Shown here: piece by piece, positions 33,161 to 42,741 of the stretch
Numbering within the stretch: the first letter of the stretch is position 1
Layout: each line of letters opens with the position of its first letter
Origin: Streptomyces sp. NBC_01275
GTDB lineage: Bacteria > Actinomycetota > Actinomycetes > Streptomycetales > Streptomycetaceae
Reading direction: 5' to 3'
DNA: 64,000 nt
NCBI RefSeq assembly: GCF_026340655.1
Contig: NZ_JAPEOZ010000001.1
Coordinates: 9,920,001-9,984,000, forward strand
Notes under the pieces: generated by a model
What the model was told of the DNA's origin: nothing
Seen by the model: the letters and a program-made list of their open reading frames with translations, nothing else
The model's database searches: none
Translations under genes and position numbers: made by a program

Positions 33161-33207
33161 GTGCCCGTGCCGGAGTCGTCCTGCCCTTGATACTCCGGTA
33201 CGGGCAC
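33161..33207. terminator. Bidirectional terminator
   Basis: 16-bp stem GTGCCCGTGCCGGAGT/ACTCCGGTACGGGCAC containing one G-T pair, with a 15-nt loop, between the convergent SDR genes. Confidence 0.88.
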
Positions 33208-33229
33208 TTCGCGCGCCTGGCGGACCGGG

Positions 33230-34006
33230 TCAGGCGGCGGACCGCCCGTTGTCCACGGGCAGGACGACGCCGTTGATGTTCCTCGCGGCCTCGGAGGCGA
33301 GGAAGAGGACGACGTCCGCGTGCTCCGCCGACTCGGCCGCCCTGCCCGACGGGGCCGCGCCGCAGGCGCAGACAAGGCTGGGATCGGCGCCGGCTCCGCC
33401 GGGGGCGGCGATGGCGTTGGCGCGAATGCCCTGGTCGCGGTGGCGCACGGCAAGGGACTTCACCAGGCCTACGACGCCGTGCGCGACGGCGGTGCAGGCG
33501 GCGCCCGCGGCGCCGCCGCGCAGACCGGCCTCGGAGACGGTGAGGACGATCGCCCCGCGCCCCTTGGCCAACATGTGCGGCAGCGCGGCGCGGATCAGCA
33601 GGTAGGGCGCGGTCAGACCCGCCTCGATGACGCGGCGCCACTCGGCGTCGTCGGCGACATCGGTGACGTCGGTGGCGTCGGTGTGGCGGGTGTCGGCGAG
33701 GGCGGTCGTCCGGTGCGGTATCCCGGTGTCGTCGACCAGGACGTCCAGCCCGCCGAAGGCCCCTACGGCCATCGTGACGACCTCGTCCACCACGCGCGGG
33801 TCACAGGGATCGCCGATCACCGCGCAGGCGGCGCCACCCGCATAGGAAATGGTCTTGACCACCTGAGCTGCGGCGGCCGCGTCCCGGTCGGCGACCACGA
33901 CCTTGGCGCCCAGCGCGGCGAAACCGAGGGCCGAGGCCCGTCCGATGCCGGATCCCGCGCCGTTGACGACGACACTCCGCCCTTCGAGATCGCCGTCGCT
34001 CGTCAT
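33230..34006 (-). CDS. SDR-like protein without catalytic residues
   Basis: 258 aa counted from the ATG at 34006 (AGGAG 4 nt upstream). The fold is SDR throughout (GAGSGIG at 16-22, AALPHMLAKGRGAIVLTVSEAGLRGG, and VLFLASEAARNINGVVLPVDNG at the end), but NNAG is replaced by DDTG (92-95), the catalytic Tyr by Cys at 171 and the catalytic Lys by Ala at 175. Only the Ser (158) remains. The frame is fully open and codon use is normal, so this is not simple decay. It may be a pseudoenzyme that binds ligand or cofactor, or a gene in early decline. An acidic DATDVTDVADD insertion at 110-120 reflects a small local repeat. Confidence 0.85.
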   Translation of the reverse strand: MTSDGDLEGRSVVVNGAGSGIGRASALGFAALGAKVVVADRDAAAAAQVVKTISYAGGAACAVIGDPCDPRVVDEVVTMAVGAFGGLDVLVDDTGIPHRTTALADTRHTDATDVTDVADDAEWRRVIEAGLTAPYLLIRAALPHMLAKGRGAIVLTVSEAGLRGGAAGAACTAVAHGVVGLVKSLAVRHRDQGIRANAIAAPGGAGADPSLVCACGAAPSGRAAESAEHADVVLFLASEAARNINGVVLPVDNGRSAA

Positions 34007-34347
34007 ATGACTCCTGGCTCTCACGTCGTTCCCTGCCTCGTGTGTTCGGCTGCCTCGTCGCTCGGTCGGCGCTCGGGGAACAGGTCGAAACCGGTGCCGG
34101 AAGAGCGACGACCTTGTGTCGTCAACCATCCCGGCACCGGGTCGTCCCCACGAGGGAGCGCGCTCCCGAACCTGTGGTGCAGTCGGCTACACCGGTGCGC
34201 TGCGCGAGACGGTCGGCGCGAAACGGTCGGGCAAGGCGGTCGAGGGAGGAGAGGGCGTCGCAGGGCGTCTGTCAACTCGCCTTGCCTGTAAGGCAATTGT
34301 TCGGGCTCTCGGTGGCCCTCGCCCGGGATGCGGGCCTACCATCGCTG

Positions 34348-34365
34348 AATACCCCTGGGGGTATT
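34348..34365. promoter_or_regulatory. CstR/CsoR-type operator 1 (SQR promoter)
   Basis: Perfect dyad AATACCCC-TG-GGGGTATT, the ATACCCC...GGGGTAT pattern bound by CsoR/CstR repressors, 78 bp before the sulfide:quinone oxidoreductase start. Three further copies occur at 35754, 35789 and 38744. Confidence 0.88.
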
Positions 34366-34373
34366 GATCGCGG

Positions 34374-34428
34374 CAGTGCAGCAGAGCGCCAGTGCAGCAG
34401 AGCACCAGTGCAGCAGTGCAGCAGACAG
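34374..34428. repeat. 16-bp tandem repeat in SQR leader
   Basis: CAGTGCAGCAGAGCGC, then CAGTGCAGCAGAGCAC, then a shortened unit with CAGTGCAGCAG. It lies between the CstR operator and the SQR ribosome site, so it would be transcribed as part of the 5' leader. Confidence 0.8.
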
Positions 34429-34443
34429 TGAGGAGAGTCCGTC

Positions 34444-35691
<1,248 letters not shown>

Positions 35692-35753
35692 CCGCCTGAC
35701 CGCCTGGCCGTCTCGAGGCCTGGCCCGGCTGGCCGGCTGACAGTCCCCTGAAA

Positions 35754-35769
35754 ATACCCCCGGGGGTAC
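35754..35769. promoter_or_regulatory. CstR/CsoR-type operator 2
   Basis: ATACCCCCGGGGGTAC, first of two copies before the metallo-beta-lactamase/rhodanese gene. Centre-to-centre distance to the next copy is 35 bp, and a promoter probably lies between or over them. Confidence 0.85.
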
Positions 35770-35788
35770 CCGTGCTACTGTCGTTCAT

Positions 35789-35804
35789 ATACCCCCGGGG
35801 GTAC
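35789..35804. promoter_or_regulatory. CstR/CsoR-type operator 3
   Basis: ATACCCCCGGGGGTAC, identical to the copy at 35754. It lies 40 bp before the GTG start of the fusion gene. Confidence 0.85.
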
Positions 35805-35843
35805 ATCTCCGAGGTGGATCTCCGACGGAAAGGAGTCACCGGC

Positions 35844-37277
35844 GTGTTCTTCGTCGATGCCATCGAGTTGGCGGGTCTCGGCAACCGCAGTTACCTCGCG
35901 GGCGGTGAGCACACCGCGGTGGCGGTGGATCCACCGCGGGACGTCGACCAGGTCCTGGCCGTGGCTGCCCGCCGCGGGGTGCGGATATCCCATGTCGTGG
36001 AGACGCACCTCCACAACGACTACGTCACCGGCGGCCTCGAGTTGGCGCGGATCACCGGCGCCGCCTATCTGGTCCCGGCCGACGCCCGGGTGTCCTTCGC
36101 CCGGACCCCGGTCCGGGACGGGGACGTCGTCGAAGTCGACGGTCCGGCCGGTCTGACCCTGCGGGCCATGGCCACCCCCGGTCACACCCCGCACCACACC
36201 GCGTACGTCCTGGAGGAGGACGGACTGGCGGTCGCGGTGTTCACCGGCGGTTCGCTGCTCATCGGCACGGTCGGCCGCCCCGATCTCGTCGAGCCGCGAC
36301 TGACCGCACACCTGGCCCGTGCCCAGCACGCCTCCGCACACCGGCTCGCGGCCGAACTCCCGGACGAGACCGCCGTGTTGCCCACCCATGGCTTCGGCAG
36401 CTTCTGCTCCGCCGGCCGGTCCGACGGCAGTGACAGCACCATCGGCAAGGAGAGGACGGCGAACGAGGCGCTCACCCGGGACGTCGAGACCTTCGTCTCC
36501 GACCTGCTCGCCGGGCTCGACGCCGTCCCCGCCTACTACACGCACATGGGACCGGCCAACGCCGCCGGACCCGCGCCGGTCGACCTCACCCCGCCCGCCG
36601 TGGCCGATGCCGAGGAGATCGCCGCGCGGCTGGCCGCGGGGGAGTGGGTGGTGGATCTGCGCAACCGGGTCGCCTTCGCCGGCGGGCATGTCTCGGGCTC
36701 GTTCAACTTCGAGGCCGAAGGCCAACTCGCCACGTATCTGGCCTGGTTGATCCCCTGGGGCAAACCGGTGACCCTGCTCGCGGAGTCGGCCGGTCAACTG
36801 GCCGCAGCCCAGCGGGAACTCGTCCGGGTCGGCATCGACCGGCCCGCCGCCGCGGCCACCGGCGAGCCGTCGGGCTGGGTGCGTGAGGGCGAGGCGCTGG
36901 GGTCCTTCCGGCGCGCCGCCTTCGCCGACCTCGCCGACCTCGCCGAGCGGAGGGGAGCCGGGAGCGGGTCCGGGAGTTCGTCCGGGAGCGAGGGCGTCGT
37001 CGTGCTGGACGTCCGGCGCGCCTCCGAACGCGCCGGAGGCTTCATCGCGGGCTCGGTCCACATCCCCCTGCACACCCTGCATCGTCGCCTCGACGAGATC
37101 CCGGCGGGCGAGGTGTGGGTGCACTGCGCCGGCGGGATGCGCGCCGCCGTCGCCGCCTCCCTGCTGGCCGCGGCGGGCCGTGCCGTCGTCGCCGTGGACG
37201 ACGCCTACGGCAACGCGGAGGCGGCGGGGCTCGTCGTCCGGGAGGCCGGAAGGGCTGAGGAGGGAAGGACTCGATGA
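35844..37277 (+). CDS. MBL-fold/rhodanese fusion, persulfide dioxygenase-like
   Basis: 477 aa, GTG start 8 nt after AAAGGAG; the longer frame from 35772 crosses operator 3. Residues 1-250 are a metallo-beta-lactamase domain (THLHNDY at 54-60, TPGHTPHHT with H114, PTHGFGSFCSAG), the ETHE1/PDO-like type that oxidises glutathione- or other thiol persulfides. Two rhodanese domains follow: the first has lost its Cys (LLAESAGQ in that place), the second keeps VHCAGGMRAA. The usual Asp of TGD is Gly here (FTGGSLLIG), as I recall for other actinobacterial members. Its stop overlaps the next rhodanese gene. Confidence 0.9.
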   Translation: MFFVDAIELAGLGNRSYLAGGEHTAVAVDPPRDVDQVLAVAARRGVRISHVVETHLHNDYVTGGLELARITGAAYLVPADARVSFARTPVRDGDVVEVDGPAGLTLRAMATPGHTPHHTAYVLEEDGLAVAVFTGGSLLIGTVGRPDLVEPRLTAHLARAQHASAHRLAAELPDETAVLPTHGFGSFCSAGRSDGSDSTIGKERTANEALTRDVETFVSDLLAGLDAVPAYYTHMGPANAAGPAPVDLTPPAVADAEEIAARLAAGEWVVDLRNRVAFAGGHVSGSFNFEAEGQLATYLAWLIPWGKPVTLLAESAGQLAAAQRELVRVGIDRPAAAATGEPSGWVREGEALGSFRRAAFADLADLAERRGAGSGSGSSSGSEGVVVLDVRRASERAGGFIAGSVHIPLHTLHRRLDEIPAGEVWVHCAGGMRAAVAASLLAAAGRAVVAVDDAYGNAEAAGLVVREAGRAEEGRTR

Positions 37278-37636
37278 ACGTGTCGTTCCCCCACGACCCG
37301 GGCCGGGTCGGCGTCGAGGAGGCGATGGCGCGCGCCGGTGACGGCGCCGCCGTGCTGCTCGACGTCCGTGAACCCGACGAGTGGCAGGCGGGCCACGCCC
37401 CCGGCGCCGTGCACCTGCCCCTGTCGGCGCTGGAGGCCGGCGCCGGTCTGCCCGCCGGGGCGGAGGGGCGGCCCCTGGTCGTCGTCTGCCGCTCCGGCAA
37501 CCGCTCCCGCAAGGCCGCCGAACTGCTGACCGCCCAGGGCGTCGAAGCCGTCGACGTGATCGGCGGGATGCGGGACTGGGCGCGCTCCGGACTGCCCGTG
37601 GTGGACACGCGAGGCGAGGACGGCACCGTCGCGTGA
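37274..37636 (+). CDS. Single-domain rhodanese (sulfurtransferase)
   Basis: 120 aa with the active-site loop CRSGNRS (Cys 72) and the N-terminal VLLDVREPDEWQAGHAPGA signature. It transfers sulfane sulfur between persulfides and acceptors such as thiols or cyanide. The ATG overlaps the preceding stop (ATGA) and its own stop overlaps the next start (GTGA), so the three genes are translationally coupled. Confidence 0.94.
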   Translation: MNVSFPHDPGRVGVEEAMARAGDGAAVLLDVREPDEWQAGHAPGAVHLPLSALEAGAGLPAGAEGRPLVVVCRSGNRSRKAAELLTAQGVEAVDVIGGMRDWARSGLPVVDTRGEDGTVA

Positions 37637-38376
37637 GCGCTCTGATACTCGCCCTGGCCGCCGGGGCCGTCATCGGCCTGGCGCTCGGGGCGCTCGGGGG
37701 CGGCGGCAGCGTCCTCGCCGTCCCCGCCCTGATCTATCTGCTCGGGTTCACCCCGATCGCGGCCACCACGGCCGGCCTCGTCATCGTCGCCGTCACCTCG
37801 GCCACCGCCCTGCCCGCGCACGCCCGCGACGGCCATGTGCGCTGGCGCACCGGTCTGCTGTTCGCGGCGGCCGGCATCGGCCCCGCCGTCCTCGGCGGGG
37901 CCCTCGCGAGCCGCCTTTCGGAGTCGGCCCTGACCTGCGCGTTCGCCGCCGTCGCGGCGGTGGCCGCGGTGCGGATGCTGCGCCCGGGGCGCACACCGGC
38001 CACCGGGCCCGTACGGCCGCTGCGGGCGGCCGGGGCCGGCGCGGGCCTGGGCGCGGTCACCGGGGTGCTGGGCGTCGGCGGAGGCTTCCTGGCCGTACCG
38101 GCCCTGGTCGGGGTGCTCGGCCTGGCGATGCGCGAGGCGGTCGGCACCAGCCTGCTGGTCATCTCCGTCAACTCCACGGCCGCCCTGGCCATGCGCGCGG
38201 GTACGGCCGACGGGCTGGACTGGGCCGTCATCGGCCCGTTCGCCGCGGCCGCGGTGCTCGGCGCGTGGGACGGCAAACGCCTGGCCGCCAGGGTCTCCGG
38301 GGGCGCGCTCCAGCGGATCTTCGCGCTGGTGCTGCTGGCGGTGGCCGCCGTCATGCTGATCGACGTGGCGGTGTGA
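37633..38376 (+). CDS. TauE/SafE-family sulfur-anion exporter
   Basis: 247 aa, eight predicted membrane helices in two repeats with the Gly-rich motifs GALGGGGSVLAVPALIYLLG and GVLGVGGGFLAVPALVGVLG, typical of TauE/SafE. It probably exports sulfite or thiosulfate made by persulfide oxidation. The GTG at 37633 overlaps the rhodanese stop. The context (persulfide oxidation genes, CstR operators) supports sulfite as substrate, but this is inference. Confidence 0.92.
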   Translation: MSALILALAAGAVIGLALGALGGGGSVLAVPALIYLLGFTPIAATTAGLVIVAVTSATALPAHARDGHVRWRTGLLFAAAGIGPAVLGGALASRLSESALTCAFAAVAAVAAVRMLRPGRTPATGPVRPLRAAGAGAGLGAVTGVLGVGGGFLAVPALVGVLGLAMREAVGTSLLVISVNSTAALAMRAGTADGLDWAVIGPFAAAAVLGAWDGKRLAARVSGGALQRIFALVLLAVAAVMLIDVAV

Positions 38377-38439
38377 TGCGCGCCGACCGCCCCGGGGCGG
38401 CGCCGGGCCGGTGCAGGACGGGCGGGCGCGCCCCGGGCC

Positions 38440-38760
<321 letters not shown>

Positions 38761-38808
38761 CTACGCCCCGGTCAGGGGTACCGTCGAAGACCAAGGATCA
38801 CATCTGTC

Positions 38809-39435
38809 ATGACTGCTCCCCTCCATTCCGCCGCCCCTGGCACGCCCGTCACCCCTGTCACCCCCGGCACTCTCGGCATCGACCAGGCCGGCGCCCGGCT
38901 GCACGAGCTGACCGTCATCGACGTACGGACACCGGGCGAGTACGCCTCGGGCCATCTGCCCGGCGCCCTCAACATCCCGCTGGACCACCTCCGGCGCGTG
39001 CTGCCCGACCTACGGAGGGCCTCAGAGCACGGCGACCTCCTCGTCGTATGCGCGTCCGGCGCCCGGTCCGCGAACGCCTGCGAGCTGCTCGCCGGGAACG
39101 GCGTCCCCGTCGCCACCCTGGCGGGCGGCACCGCCGCCTGGGCCGCCGCGGGCCACGACCTGCACCGTCCCACGGCCTGTGACATCCCCCGAGCCGTCTG
39201 GAGCATGGAACGCCAGGTGCGGCTGACGGCCGGCGCCGTCGTCCTCGCCGGACTCGGCCTCGGCCTGCTCGTGCACCCGGCCTTCCAGCTCCTCTCGGCG
39301 GGCGTCGCGGGCGGGCTGGTCCTCTCCGCGCTCACCGACACCTGCGGCATGGCGGCCCTGCTCGCCGAACTGCCCCACAACCGCGCCCGCCCGGCCGACC
39401 TGGCCACCACACTGGCCGCCCTCCGCAACCGCTGA
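38809..39435 (+). CDS. Rhodanese with DUF2892 membrane domain
   Basis: 208 aa. Rhodanese domain at ~25-110 with active-site Cys 81 (VVCASGARSAN), then a DUF2892 domain (DIPRAVWSMERQVRLTAGAVVLAGLGLGLLVHPAFQLLSAGVAGGLVLSALTDTCGMAALLAELPHN) with two membrane helices. It anchors sulfurtransferase activity at the membrane, probably taking persulfide from SQR. No strong ribosome site precedes the ATG (AAGGAT 13 nt upstream). It belongs to the CstR regulon through the divergent operator at 38744. Confidence 0.92.
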   Translation: MTAPLHSAAPGTPVTPVTPGTLGIDQAGARLHELTVIDVRTPGEYASGHLPGALNIPLDHLRRVLPDLRRASEHGDLLVVCASGARSANACELLAGNGVPVATLAGGTAAWAAAGHDLHRPTACDIPRAVWSMERQVRLTAGAVVLAGLGLGLLVHPAFQLLSAGVAGGLVLSALTDTCGMAALLAELPHNRARPADLATTLAALRNR

Positions 39436-39445
39436 GCCATCCGGA

Positions 39446-39475
39446 CCCGCCCTCGGTCGATCGGCCGAGGGCGGG
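39446..39475. terminator. Terminator after rhodanese gene
   Basis: 11-bp stem CCCGCCCTCGG/CCGAGGGCGGG with an 8-nt loop, 10 bp after the stop codon. Confidence 0.85.
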
Positions 39476-39582
39476 CCGGTCGACGTGCTCGCGCGGTGAC
39501 CGTTCGGCCGAGGTGGGACACCTGGTCGGGGCGCGAGATTGGGACCGAGCCTCCCCTCGCCCCCCGTCACAGGAGTACGCCC

Positions 39583-40892
39583 ATGTCCCGCCAACTGAGT
39601 CCCCCGGCAGGTCAGTCGACGGCCGCACCCACGAAGTCGGTCCCGGCAGGAGCCCCGCGCACAGGCCCCGGCGCCGCTTCCCGCGTCGTCGCGTCGGGCA
39701 CGTCGGGCCTCCGTCGGGTCCGGGCGCGTCGGGATGTCCTCCACTGGCTGGCGTGCGCCGCGTTCGCCCTCGCCCTGGCCTGGTCACGACGCTTCCCGCG
39801 CATCGGGTGTGGGGGGTGTGCGCGGCGGTCGGCTACAGCGCGGCGGCGGCGCTGGCCGCCCGGGCGCGACACCCCTGGGGCAGGGGCAGCGCGCTCGTCG
39901 CGGTCGGGGGATCGGTGGTGGCGTCGCTGGCGGTGCTGATGGTTCTGGGAACGGCCCAGTCGGAGGTCGGCGTCGTCGAACGCTCCGCCACGCTGCTGCT
40001 GAACTCCGGCAGCCCCTACGTGCCGCACCCGGCGGACGTCGCGGACTTCAACCCGTATCTGCCCGGCATGGCGGTCTTCGGCATCCCCCACGCCCTCCTG
40101 GGCGACACCCCGCTCGCGGACGCCCGTCTCTGGTTCGCGGTCGTGTTCCTCGCGGCCATGTCCCTGTCGGCGCCGCGCAGCAAGGCCGTGCCGCTGCTCG
40201 CGGGGTTCCCCGCGGTGGCCCTCCCGCTCGCGGTGGGCGGTGTCGACCTCCCGGTGATCGGGTTCGTCTGCCTGGGACTGGCGCTGGCCGGCCGGCGCGG
40301 AACGGGTACGGCGGCCGGTCTGGCCATGGGCGCGGCGGCGGCGCTGAAGTGGACCGCCTGGCCGCTGCTGCCCGTGGGAGTGGTCCTGATCGCGGTGACC
40401 TCGGGCCGCCGGGCCGCCGTGCGGGCCGCCGGAGCCGCGCTGGCCGTGACGGCCCTCGCCGTGGCGCCGGCCGCGCTCGTCGACCCGCGGGCGTTCACCG
40501 TGCACGTGTTGCTGTTCCCGCTCGGAGCCGGCGGAACCAGCTCCCCGGCCACCAGCCCGCTGCCCGGATACCTGCTGGCCGCCTGTGTGCCGGAGGGCCG
40601 CGCCATCGCCGTCGCGGCCCTCGCGACGGGCGCGGTGTGCGTGGCCGGGTCGCTGGCGGTCCGCCCGCCGCGCACGGTCGTCGCCGCCGCGGACCGGCTG
40701 GCACTGGGCCTCGGCCTGGCCATGTGCCTGATGCCGGCCACACGCTTCGGCTACCTCGTCTACCCGATGGTGCTGGCGGTGTGGTTCCGCCGGCACCGGT
40801 CGGCGCGTGTCGCGCGGCCCGCCGGGCCGGCCTGGGGGAGCGGCTCGACGGTCGCCGTCAGGCGCGGTCGTAGCAGCGCTTCAGCTCGTTGA
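39583..40892 (+). pseudogene. GT87/DUF2029-like membrane glycosyltransferase, frameshifted
   Basis: Two adjoining frames make one protein. The N-terminal frame starts at an ATG at 39583 with AGGAG 8 nt upstream (MSRQLSPPAGQ...RRDVLHWLACAAFALALAW) and runs into nonsense after about 39783. The +/-1 frame takes over with LVTTLPAHRVWGVCAAVGY... and continues with ~9 membrane helices, YVPHPADVADFNPYLPGMAVFG (the donor-side loop of this family) and WTAWPLLPVGVVLI. Adding one C in GGCCTGG near 39780 would restore the frame. Either a real one-base deletion or a sequence error. The 3' end overlaps the convergent phosphatase gene by 35 bp. Intact members add mannose or arabinose from polyprenyl donors. 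Confidence 0.75.
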
Positions 40893-42222
40893 GGTCGTAG
40901 AAGCGGCTGCCCTTGGCGACGGGCTTGCAGGAGGTCTTGAACGCGGTCTCCTTCTCGTTGAACAGCATCCGCACCAGGTACTGGGCGCCCCGCCCGGTGC
41001 TCGTCCTCGCGTACAGGTCCCACTGCACGTTGGCGGCCATCGGGGCGACGTCCGCGCCGCGCCAGGGGTTGTTCTCGTACGTGTAGGGCCGGTTCAGGTC
41101 CGCGCTCTTGGCGCTGCCGGGCAGGCCGAGGACGACGGCGAGCGGTTCGATCTCCTCCGCGTGGGTGAACCGGAGCACCGCGCCCTTGTCGCTCGTGCCG
41201 TCCGCCTTCGCCTCGGCCTGGGCGAACAGGTCGTCCAGCAGGACGTTCGCCATGTCGTAGGTGATGGTGCGGCCGGTGAAGGCCGGGCCCTTCTGGTAGA
41301 ACTCCTCGGCGTCGTCGAGGTAGGCGAACCAGCGGGCGTCCCGGGGCGCCAGGAACGGGTCGAGGTCGACTCCCGGGGCTTCCACGCTCAGGTCGGGCGC
41401 GGCGCTGTAGAGCTCGTACAGCGAGCGGGCGAAGGAGATCCGGTCGGCGCTCGGCATCGCCTTGACGAACTTCGCGCCGAACAGCCGGGAGACCACGTGC
41501 GTGGCCGCCTTCGCGGTGTCGGGCAGCCCGTCTGTCTCGGCGATCACCGCGGCCAGGTCGGGGTCGCCGGCGAGGTAGGCCTGGTAGTCGGCGTTCTGCG
41601 GCTGCTTGTGGAAGTACAGGAGGTCCTTGTTCGTCACCGGCGCCTGGATCAGCCCGGCCAGTGCCGGGTCGCCTGCGGTCAGGCCGCCGGTGAAGGCGTC
41701 GGCGCTGGCGACGGCGCGGGCCACGCCGGAGGTCTCGACCTCGATCGGCTCGTCGCCGGCGACGATGGCGGAGAAGAGCGAGGGCAGCCGGCGTTCCAGG
41801 CGCAGCGCGGTGTCGCGCTGCTCCTGCGCGCCACGGCCGGAGAGGCTGCCGTAGCCGATCGTGGAGGCGCCGGTCAGCAGGGTCCGCACCTGCGGGCCGA
41901 GCTGCGCGCCGAGCGGGGTCAGCGCGTTCTGGGTCCGGGCGCTCTCCAACACCGCCAGCACCGCGTCGCCGTCGTCGCCGTCGGTCATGGCACGGGAACC
42001 GTGCCGGGCGACGTTCTCGGTGAAGACCGGGGTGAAGCCCTTCGGCGCGGCCTGGTAGTCGCGCGGGTTCTCCCGCGGCTGGTACGGCGTCTTCGTCGTG
42101 TAGTAGTGCGGGCCGGAGGCGTGCGGCCGGTTTTGTGCGGCGGCGGTGGCGTCGGGCAGGGCCAGGGCGGCGACCGCCAGAGTCGCGGCCACGGCGGCGC
42201 CGGAGGCGACGGTTCGCTTCAT
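40858..42222 (-). CDS. Secreted histidine-type phosphatase (MINPP/phytase-like)
   Basis: 454 aa. Sec signal peptide at ~1-28 (MKRTVASGAAVAATLAVAALALPDATA). Branch-2 histidine phosphatase with RHG (73-75, in ARHGSR) providing the nucleophile His, and HAE at 354-356 in place of the HD dyad; HAE is the mark of multiple inositol-polyphosphate phosphatases. It should release phosphate from phytate or similar esters outside the cell. Cys near the C-terminus (TSCKPVAKG ... KRCYDRA) may form a disulfide. GTTGAGGAACCACC precedes the ATG. Confidence 0.92.
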   Translation of the reverse strand: MKRTVASGAAVAATLAVAALALPDATAAAQNRPHASGPHYYTTKTPYQPRENPRDYQAAPKGFTPVFTENVARHGSRAMTDGDDGDAVLAVLESARTQNALTPLGAQLGPQVRTLLTGASTIGYGSLSGRGAQEQRDTALRLERRLPSLFSAIVAGDEPIEVETSGVARAVASADAFTGGLTAGDPALAGLIQAPVTNKDLLYFHKQPQNADYQAYLAGDPDLAAVIAETDGLPDTAKAATHVVSRLFGAKFVKAMPSADRISFARSLYELYSAAPDLSVEAPGVDLDPFLAPRDARWFAYLDDAEEFYQKGPAFTGRTITYDMANVLLDDLFAQAEAKADGTSDKGAVLRFTHAEEIEPLAVVLGLPGSAKSADLNRPYTYENNPWRGADVAPMAANVQWDLYARTSTGRGAQYLVRMLFNEKETAFKTSCKPVAKGSRFYDLNELKRCYDRA

Positions 42223-42741
42223 GGTGGTTCCTCAACGAGCGGGCAGAAGGGAAGGTCGGGGCCGATCGGACACGACCCCGCACGCTCGCAACCGGAGGGA
42301 AACGACCCGCCCGCGGTGGGTGGCGCGGGAGTGGTGCGTGGGTGAACGGGCGGCGATCTTGTGCCGTCGGCGGCGCCTCGGCGGTGCCCCAGTGGCGCTT
42401 GAGCGGTTCCGTCAGCCGGGTTGCCCGGCCGGAGTGACGTATGCCGACGGTGGTGGAATCGGTCACGCGCGTGGGCGTCGCGGCCGCCGCGATACCGCTA
42501 CCGCCCGTGAGGGTGACGCCACTGGCCATATCCCGCCCATCGCTCTCCTTGCCGTGCCGACGGCATCACGCGGCCCGGACAGGTGGGGAAGGTCGGTCAC
42601 GCAGGGTGACAAGCGAATTTCGCTACAAGTTCCGAAATTATTCGTGACGGCTCAGCCGCGTGGCCGAAACACGTCATTCCTACCGTCTGTATCGGTCATC
42701 ACATCGGTGTCCTCAGTGGCTGTACGAGACAGGAGCCTTGA
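42223..42741. other. Intergenic control region before ABC operon
   Basis: 519 bp between the divergent phosphatase gene and the solute-binding protein gene. It contains a perfect dyad AGCGAA-T-TTCGCT at 42612-42624, inside an AT-richer stretch reaching ~42650, which is a plausible operator for the ROK regulator of the downstream operon. I see no supported gene or RNA in the rest. Confidence 0.55.

Noticed and set aside
9683..33207. The catabolic island as a recently integrated mobile element
   Set aside because: No integrase, transposase, tRNA or flanking direct repeats were found, and codon use matches the surroundings.
34374..34428. CAGTGCAGCAG array as a possible CRISPR or attachment site
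   Set aside because: Units are directly adjacent without spacers; no integrase, tRNA or second flanking copy was seen.
35754..35804. GGGGTA dyads as copper (CsoR) sites
   Set aside because: CsoR and CstR share this operator type, but the gene content is sulfur-related and the encoded repressor lacks the copper-binding His, so the sulfur interpretation is preferred.
39612..40796. A 394-codon minus-strand frame opposite the frameshifted glycosyltransferase
   Set aside because: Composition is Arg/Gln/His/Gly-rich without hydrophobic structure; the plus-strand membrane helices are the real signal even though that gene is frameshifted.
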